From assembly GCA_019752775.1 (NCBI GenBank), contig JAIELU010000133.1:1-11047 (forward strand): a stretch of 11,047 nucleotides of DNA, given 5' to 3'. The position numbers and the translations under genes were made by a program. Below the pieces are notes generated by a model. It did not search any database. It was not told the origin of the DNA and was given only the letters and a program-made list of their open reading frames with translations. The stretch is from Campylobacterales bacterium. GTDB lineage: Bacteria > Campylobacterota > Campylobacteria > Campylobacterales > Arcobacteraceae. This document shows positions 7,262-11,047 of the stretch, one piece after another. Position 1 is the first letter of the stretch. Each line of letters begins with the position of its first letter.

Positions 7262-7291
7262 TAATTAAAAACTAAAAGCAAAATTTTTCAA
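7262..7291 (-). promoter_or_regulatory. Weak candidate promoter for obgE-proB-fmt
   Basis: Minus strand TTGAAA (7291-7286), an 18-base spacer and TAATTA (7267-7262). The -35-like box is good, the -10 poor. A promoter is expected somewhere in 7242-7332 because an intrinsic terminator separates obgE from rpmA; this is the best I can see, but the implied 5' leader is short. Confidence 0.25.
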
Positions 7292-7332
7292 CTTCTACTG
7301 TTAACTTTTAATTAGTTATGTTAATTTTAAAT

Positions 7333-7368
7333 AAAAAAAGGGTGTAGGCAAAAGCCATACACCCTTTA
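7333..7368 (-). terminator. Strong intrinsic terminator after rpmA
   Basis: On the minus strand: AAAGGGTGTA, one bulged T, GGC, loop TTTT, GCC, TACACCCTTT, then a run of seven T in total (7339-7333) followed by AT. The 13-pair stem with GGGTG and GGC pairs and a U tract is a classic Rho-independent terminator. It ends the rplU-rpmA transcript about 22 bases after the rpmA stop and points the same way as these genes. Confidence 0.9.
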
Positions 7369-7390
7369 AAGAAATCAATTTTATCCAGAA

Positions 7391-7645
7391 TTACGAAGCG
7401 TAAACTGAAACTTTTTTTCTTTTTTTATCTTTAATCTCAAATTTAACAACACCGTCAATTAAAGAATAAATTGTATGATCTTTACCAATACCAACATTTT
7501 GACCTAAATGAACTTTTGTTCCTCTTTGTCTAATAATGATGTTTCCAGCTCTTACAACTTCACCACCATATTTTTTAACACCAAGTCTTCTACCAGCTGA
7601 ATCTCTATTATTCTGCGTACTTCCCTGACCTTTTTTGTGAGCCAT
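7391..7645 (-). CDS. rpmA: 50S ribosomal protein L27
   Basis: 84 residues, the usual length. L27 reaches into the peptidyl-transferase centre through its N-terminus. It starts MAHKKGQGSTQNNRDSAGRR (1-20) and contains RLGVKKYGGE, IIIRQRGTKVHLGQNVGIGKDHT (about 36-58) and DGVVKFE, all diagnostic of L27. There is no N-terminal cleavable extension of the kind seen in Firmicutes; the mature-type MAHKK end is encoded directly. The ribosome-binding site AAGGAG is strong. It follows rplU by 27 bases and is the last gene before the terminator. Confidence 0.98.
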   Translation of the reverse strand: MAHKKGQGSTQNNRDSAGRRLGVKKYGGEVVRAGNIIIRQRGTKVHLGQNVGIGKDHTIYSLIDGVVKFEIKDKKRKKVSVYAS

Positions 7646-7672
7646 AGTTTTTCTCCTTAACTTTTGTTATGC

Positions 7673-7990
7673 TTATGCAGCGATTTTAATAATTCTAATT
7701 TTTGTGAAGCTTTTTCTAAAACCTCTTTTTAATTTTGAATCTTTTCTTCTTCTTTTTTTGTAAATAATTACTTTTTTAGCTCTATTTACACCTGTACCAT
7801 CTAATACTACAACTGCTTCAACCTTTGCGTTTGCAACTGCATCACCAATTTTTAATTCACCGTCGTTTATTGCTAAAACATCAGTAATTTCTAAAGTTTC
7901 TTTTGCAGTTTTACCAGTATAATCAACATCTAAGATATCACCCTCAGAAACTTTATACTGTTTTCCACCACACTTGATAATTGCGTACAT
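7673..7990 (-). CDS. rplU: 50S ribosomal protein L21
   Basis: 105 residues, normal for L21. Binds 23S rRNA and is needed with L20 in 50S assembly. The start MYAIIKCGGKQYKVSEGD is the family signature; the C-terminal half holds the basic YKKRRRKDSKLKRGFRKSFTKIRI segment that contacts rRNA. AGAGGAAG precedes the ATG. It is the first gene of the rplU-rpmA pair, with a 115-base upstream gap after the RidA-family gene. L21 leaders in some bacteria control the operon, but I can only see a weak A-U hairpin here. Confidence 0.98.
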   Translation of the reverse strand: MYAIIKCGGKQYKVSEGDILDVDYTGKTAKETLEITDVLAINDGELKIGDAVANAKVEAVVVLDGTGVNRAKKVIIYKKRRRKDSKLKRGFRKSFTKIRIIKIAA

Positions 7991-8022
7991 TTTTCTTCCT
8001 CTAATTCAATTCAATATGCCAA

Positions 8023-8067
8023 GTTGATATATTCACATATAACTCTATTTTTCGAACCGGAATAGTA
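8023..8067 (-). promoter_or_regulatory. Possible promoter and leader hairpin for rplU-rpmA
   Basis: Minus strand TACTAT preceded by GA (8067-8062) could be the -10 box, giving a start near 8055 and a leader of about 64 bases. In that leader GTTATAT (8043-8037) can pair with ATAT-C-AAC (8030-8023), a seven-pair A-U-rich stem with one bulge. Both signals are weak; the region must hold a promoter, since no strong terminator-free link to ridA is evident. Confidence 0.28.
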
Positions 8068-8104
8068 TCTTATTTTAGTTTAAACTTTCTTTAAGCCTTA
8101 GCTT

Positions 8105-8123
8105 TTTAATGATAATCATTAGC
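8105..8123. promoter_or_regulatory. Fur-box-like palindrome at the ridA stop codon
   Basis: TAATGAT-A-ATCATTA (8107-8121) is a perfect 7-1-7 inverted repeat and equals the central 15 bases of the classical 19-base Fur box (GATAATGATAATCATTATC); 16 of 19 positions match overall. On the minus strand it also encodes the last residues N-D-Y-H and the stop. It lies about 117 bases before rplU. Function is unproven. Confidence 0.35.
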
Positions 8124-8489
8124 TATTGCTATGGCATCTATCATTATCATCGAATTTATGGGTAATGCTTTTACTGAAATTGTACTTCTTGCAGGTTTAT
8201 GTTCCCCAAAAGCTTCAGCAAACAATACATTAACAACCCCAAAATCTTCAATATTTTCTAAATATACAGATACTTTTACAACTTTTTCCATACTACTATT
8301 AGCATCTTCTAATAATGTTCTTAAATTAGACAGTACTTGTCTAGTTTGAACTTTTATATCTCTTTCTAATATCGTACCATCTAAGGAAATAGGTACTTGT
8401 CCTGATGTATAAATAATTCCATTCACTTTTACAGCAGGCGAATATGGACCTATTGCCAAAGGTAAATTATCACTTGCAATAAATTTCAT
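8106..8489 (-). CDS. ridA: RidA/YjgF family protein (putative enamine/imine deaminase)
   Basis: 127 residues, standard RidA size; family members form trimers. RidA hydrolyses reactive enamine/imine intermediates released by PLP enzymes. Seen: AIGPYSPAV (12-20) with Tyr16, YTSGQVP (27-33), TRQVLSNLRTLLEDA (49-63), Asn87, and KPARST with Arg101 at the position of the substrate-anchoring Arg105 of E. coli RidA. By hand alignment, E. coli Glu120, thought to help deamination, is Met116 here, and Cys107 is Thr103. So catalytic class is uncertain and it may be a non-RidA subgroup of the superfamily. AAGGAT precedes the ATG; an out-of-frame ATG four bases upstream opens only a seven-codon frame. Confidence 0.83.
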   Translation of the reverse strand: MKFIASDNLPLAIGPYSPAVKVNGIIYTSGQVPISLDGTILERDIKVQTRQVLSNLRTLLEDANSSMEKVVKVSVYLENIEDFGVVNVLFAEAFGEHKPARSTISVKALPINSMIMIDAIAIANDYH

Positions 8490-8509
8490 TCATTATCCTT
8501 ATCTTTTAT

Positions 8510-8538
8510 AGTTTGTTGAATTTTACAAAAAACAAACT
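8510..8538. repeat. Inverted repeat between dnaG and ridA
   Basis: AGTTTGTT (8510-8517) and AACAAACT (8531-8538) are perfect complements around 13 bases that themselves hold TTTT-AC-AAAA. It lies 21 bases before ridA and 28 after the dnaG stop. There is no T run, so it is not a clear terminator; a minus-strand TAAAAT (8525-8520) inside it could be a ridA -10 box, making an operator role possible. Confidence 0.35.
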
Positions 8539-8565
8539 GCAAATTAAATAAATTTAAACAATTAA

Positions 8566-10200
8566 TTATAAATTATAACTTACTAATTTCCCCAATTTTA
8601 ACTGATAAATATTATCTTTAATTTTTCTAATTAAATTTGCTTTTTGTTTAAAATCTAAAGTATTATCGTATGAAATTGCTGTTAATTTATTTGTATAAAA
8701 TTTATAAACCAATGTTAATAACTCTTGATTTAGTCTTTCATCATCGTAATTTTCAAGTTTTTCATTTAAAACTATAGAATTTAAAGAGATATTTTCAATA
8801 TCTGTTAAAAGTAATTCAAACTCATTTTTATGAGCTTCAAACATTGAAGAATCAACTATATCTAAAACAGAATCTAATCTTTTTGGTTTTTCTAAAATTG
8901 ATTTTATTATACAAAGTTCAGCAATATCTATTTTTGTTAGATTAGGTTCATACATTCTTTGTTTATTTGAACTTATTTTTACTAAATTTTCTCTAATATT
9001 TAATTTTTGAGCTAAATATCTTTTATATTCATCTTGGTTTAATAAACTCAATGTTTTCAAATATTCATTTGATTCACTTAATGCTTTTTGTTTTTGATTT
9101 GGATCATTTATATCATATTTCGAGACTATATAATTAATTGAATAAGGAATATAAGAGATTGGATTTGAAAAAATTTCATTTAATTCATTTATTTTCCCAT
9201 TGTGTACCATATCCGCAGGATCCATACCATTTTCAAAAATAATAACACCACCTTCAAATTCACCTTGACTTAACATAACAGATGCTTTAAATGCTGCGGT
9301 TAGTCCTGCTTTATCTCCATCATAAGCTAAAATTACTTTTGGTTCACCTCGTCTAAGAAGTGGTAAATGCTCAGCAGTAAGTGCAGTTCCAAGAGTCGCA
9401 ACTGCTGTATTAAATCCAGCTTGATGAAGCATTATTACATCTAAATAACCTTCACAAACTATAATTTGATTTTTTTTATATATTTGCTCTTTTGCTAAAT
9501 GATAACCATATAAAAGTCTTGATTTATTAAATAGTTTAGTTTGTGGAGAGTTAACATATTTTGCGTTATGTCCCGTTATTGTTCTACCACCAAAACCTAC
9601 GAGTTTTCCAGTTATTGAATAAATAGGAAATGTGATTCTTTCTATAAATCTTGAATATAAACCATTTGTTCCATTATCAATTACACCTAATTCAATAGCA
9701 TCATTTAAATTATAATGATTTGATTTTAAAAAATTTATAGTATCAATTGAAACAGGAGAGTAACCTATTTCAAATTTTTCAATTGAGAACTCTGATATTC
9801 CTCTTTTTAAAATATATTCTTTTACATTTTCATTATAAACAAAGAGTTTTTGATAATATTTATTTACTTCTTCTAAGATTTTTGTATCTTGTTTTTTTTC
9901 ATCTGTATTTTCATAATCTAAATTAAAATTATACATTGAGGCTAATTTTTCTATTGTTTCAGGATATGATAACTTTTCATATTCCATAACAAATTTTATA
10001 GAATCACCACCTGCACCACATCCAAAACAATGATATATTTGTTTTGCAGGACTTACAACAAAAGAAGGTGTTGTTTCTCCATGAAAAGGACAACAAGCTT
10101 TAAAATTTGCGCCAGATTTTTTTAATTCTAAAAATTGAGATACTACATCTACAACATCAAGATGGTTTTTTAGATTTTCTATTGATTCTTTTTTTATCAT
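8566..10200 (-). CDS. dnaG: DNA primase
   Basis: 544 residues, shorter than E. coli DnaG (581). Makes RNA primers at the fork. N-terminal zinc domain: CPFH (37-40) and CFGC (58-61), with ligands Cys37, His40, Cys58, Cys61. RNA polymerase core: ERITFPI (187-193), GFGGR (202-206), NSPQT (217-221). TOPRIM: Glu250 in CEGYLDV, DGD (Asp294, Asp296), DPAD (327-330). The C-terminal ~120 residues are poorly conserved and sit where the DnaB helicase-binding domain belongs. The start is fixed: an in-frame stop lies a few codons upstream and the next Met is inside the core after the zinc domain. There is no Shine-Dalgarno sequence; a TATAAT six bases before the ATG implies a leaderless mRNA. Confidence 0.97.
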   Translation of the reverse strand: MIKKESIENLKNHLDVVDVVSQFLELKKSGANFKACCPFHGETTPSFVVSPAKQIYHCFGCGAGGDSIKFVMEYEKLSYPETIEKLASMYNFNLDYENTDEKKQDTKILEEVNKYYQKLFVYNENVKEYILKRGISEFSIEKFEIGYSPVSIDTINFLKSNHYNLNDAIELGVIDNGTNGLYSRFIERITFPIYSITGKLVGFGGRTITGHNAKYVNSPQTKLFNKSRLLYGYHLAKEQIYKKNQIIVCEGYLDVIMLHQAGFNTAVATLGTALTAEHLPLLRRGEPKVILAYDGDKAGLTAAFKASVMLSQGEFEGGVIIFENGMDPADMVHNGKINELNEIFSNPISYIPYSINYIVSKYDINDPNQKQKALSESNEYLKTLSLLNQDEYKRYLAQKLNIRENLVKISSNKQRMYEPNLTKIDIAELCIIKSILEKPKRLDSVLDIVDSSMFEAHKNEFELLLTDIENISLNSIVLNEKLENYDDERLNQELLTLVYKFYTNKLTAISYDNTLDFKQKANLIRKIKDNIYQLKLGKLVSYNL

Positions 10201-10206
10201 AAATCT

Positions 10207-10234
10207 ATTATATCTTTTTATTATTTTATATGAA
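10207..10234 (-). promoter_or_regulatory. dnaG promoter, probably leaderless
   Basis: Minus strand: perfect TATAAT at 10212-10207, six bases (AGATTT) before the dnaG ATG at 10200, so the transcript should begin at the A of ATG. A -35-like TTCATA (10234-10229) lies 16 bases upstream of the -10. No purine-rich ribosome-binding site is present. Same geometry as the birA promoter. Confidence 0.55.
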
Positions 10235-10284
10235 CTTTTATGTTAGTATTCAACTCTTACGATATAAATAATTGAGGTTTTTAT

Positions 10285-11047
10285 TTGGATAATATAATTT
10301 TAGAATATAGAGATCCATTGTTTGGAATCATCTTACTTGTTGCACTAATTTTTTTAATATCTTTTGTTACTTATTCATTTAGCATTTATAAAGAAAGATT
10401 AGCAAGAGAAGATTATAGAAAACTATCTTTACGATTTGAACTTGGAAAGTTAAAAGAAGAAGATTATGTTCATTTATACAAAACTTACAATTTACCATTT
10501 GATTCAATTTTACTTTTAGCTTCATCATTTTTACATAAAGGTGATTATAACAAAGCTATTTCAGTTTATTTAACACTTCTTGAACATGTAAATGATAGAG
10601 TAAAAAAAGAAGAATTGCTTGAACTTTTGGGAACTACTTATTTTAAAGGTGGTTTTTTACAAAGATCTAAAGAGATATTTTTAAGAATTTTAAAATTCTC
10701 TCCAAGAAATAAAAATGCATTAAATCATCTTTTATTAGTTTATGAAAAATTAAAAGATTTCCAAAAAGCAAAAGAAATAACAGCTTTTTTAGAAGAACTA
10801 GATAAGGATGTAAGTATTGATACAATATATTTAGATTCATTAATTATTTTAAATGATTCTATTCTTTCTTATGAAAAAAGAACTGAACTTTTATATGAAA
10901 TCTTCAAAGAAAACAAAATAATCGAAAGAATTTTTGCCTCTTTTTTAATCCAATTTAATAAAGTATCTTCTATCAATTCATTTATCATCTTTTTATCTGT
11001 TTTAAATTTATTAAAGAATAATTTTTGTTGTATTAATGTTCCATTAT
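10285..11047 (+). CDS. Membrane-anchored TPR protein, LapB/YciM-like (cut by window edge)
   Basis: 254 codons are visible and the gene continues past the right edge. It starts at TTG (10285-10287), seven bases after GAGG; an in-frame TGA at 10273 excludes earlier starts and no in-frame ATG exists in the visible part. One membrane helix spans about residues 12-32, followed by charged cytoplasmic-type sequence and at least three TPR-like repeats at about 72-105, 111-142 and 145-176 (for example LGTTYFKGGFLQRSKEIFLRIL). Helix and repeat layout resemble E. coli LapB, which links LpxC turnover by FtsH to lipopolysaccharide synthesis; LapB also has a C-terminal rubredoxin-like metal domain that would lie outside the window. 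C. jejuni has a membrane/periplasmic protein gene divergent from dnaG at the same place. Function is inferred. Confidence 0.75.
   Translation, partial: MDNIILEYRDPLFGIILLVALIFLISFVTYSFSIYKERLAREDYRKLSLRFELGKLKEEDYVHLYKTYNLPFDSILLLASSFLHKGDYNKAISVYLTLLEHVNDRVKKEELLELLGTTYFKGGFLQRSKEIFLRILKFSPRNKNALNHLLLVYEKLKDFQKAKEITAFLEELDKDVSIDTIYLDSLIILNDSILSYEKRTELLYEIFKENKIIERIFASFLIQFNKVSSINSFIIFLSVLNLLKNNFCCINVPL

Noticed and set aside
7991..8020. Sigma-54-like TTGGCA before rplU on the minus strand
   Set aside because: The required GC at the -12 element with correct spacing from GG is missing.
8048..8064. GGTTCGAA on the minus strand, like a tRNA T-loop
   Set aside because: The flanking bases do not form a T stem and no anticodon arm or acceptor stem can be built around it.
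8073..8090. AGTTTAAACT palindrome in the ridA-rplU gap, resembling the repeat at 1102-1121
   Set aside because: The shared TTTAGTTTAA core is short and AT-only; two copies in 11 kb of AT-rich DNA are not convincing as a repeat family.
8131..8349. Plus-strand open frame of 72 codons inside ridA
   Set aside because: Antisense to an intact RidA-family gene, with no upstream signal or known domain.
1..11047. Search for parS sites near parA/parB
   Set aside because: No sequence close to the TGTTTCACGTGAAACA pattern or another GC-centred 16-base palindrome was found by eye on either strand.

Overview
This window is an AT-rich stretch of bacterial chromosome. The gene order rplU-rpmA-obgE-proB-fmt-birA-parA-parB-atpF'-atpF-atpH, with dnaG nearby and divergent from a TPR membrane protein, is the arrangement I know from Campylobacterota (for example Campylobacter jejuni). 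Low GC, short compact proteins, a BirA without a DNA-binding domain and a paired b/b' ATP synthase stalk fit that group. An Arcobacter-type genome (Arcobacteraceae) is my best guess; the species cannot be read from the sequence.

Layout, left to right in coordinates. Positions 1-3485 are a minus-strand block read from right to left: birA, parA, parB, atpF', atpF and the start of atpH, which runs off the left edge. Several genes touch or overlap (ATGA at birA/parA, TAATG at atpF/atpH), which suggests translational coupling. Positions 3550-4443 hold the only internal plus-strand gene, an AEC-family permease lodged between birA and fmt. It ends against fmt in a 13-bp perfect hairpin built from the last codons of both genes. 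Positions 4451-7241 are the minus-strand run obgE-proB-fmt. Positions 7333-7368 are a strong intrinsic terminator that closes the rplU-rpmA unit (7391-7990). Positions 8106-8489 encode a RidA-family protein, and 8566-10200 encode DNA primase. From 10285 a divergent plus-strand gene, with a TTG start and cut by the right edge, encodes a membrane-anchored TPR protein resembling LapB/YciM.

Functionally this is core housekeeping: ribosome parts (L21, L27), ribosome-assembly GTPase (Obg), initiator-tRNA formylation (Fmt), proline synthesis (ProB), biotin attachment (BirA), chromosome segregation (ParA/ParB), the peripheral stalk of ATP synthase, primer synthesis (DnaG) and possibly envelope control (TPR protein). 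I see no mobile element, CRISPR array, RNA gene or new defence-like system. No gene-free stretch exceeds 300 bases. The most interesting signals are small: two genes (birA, dnaG) with a perfect TATAAT exactly six bases before the start codon and no Shine-Dalgarno sequence, suggesting leaderless mRNAs; a Fur-box-like palindrome across the ridA stop codon; the permease inserted in a conserved block; and the symmetrical hairpin shared by two convergent genes.
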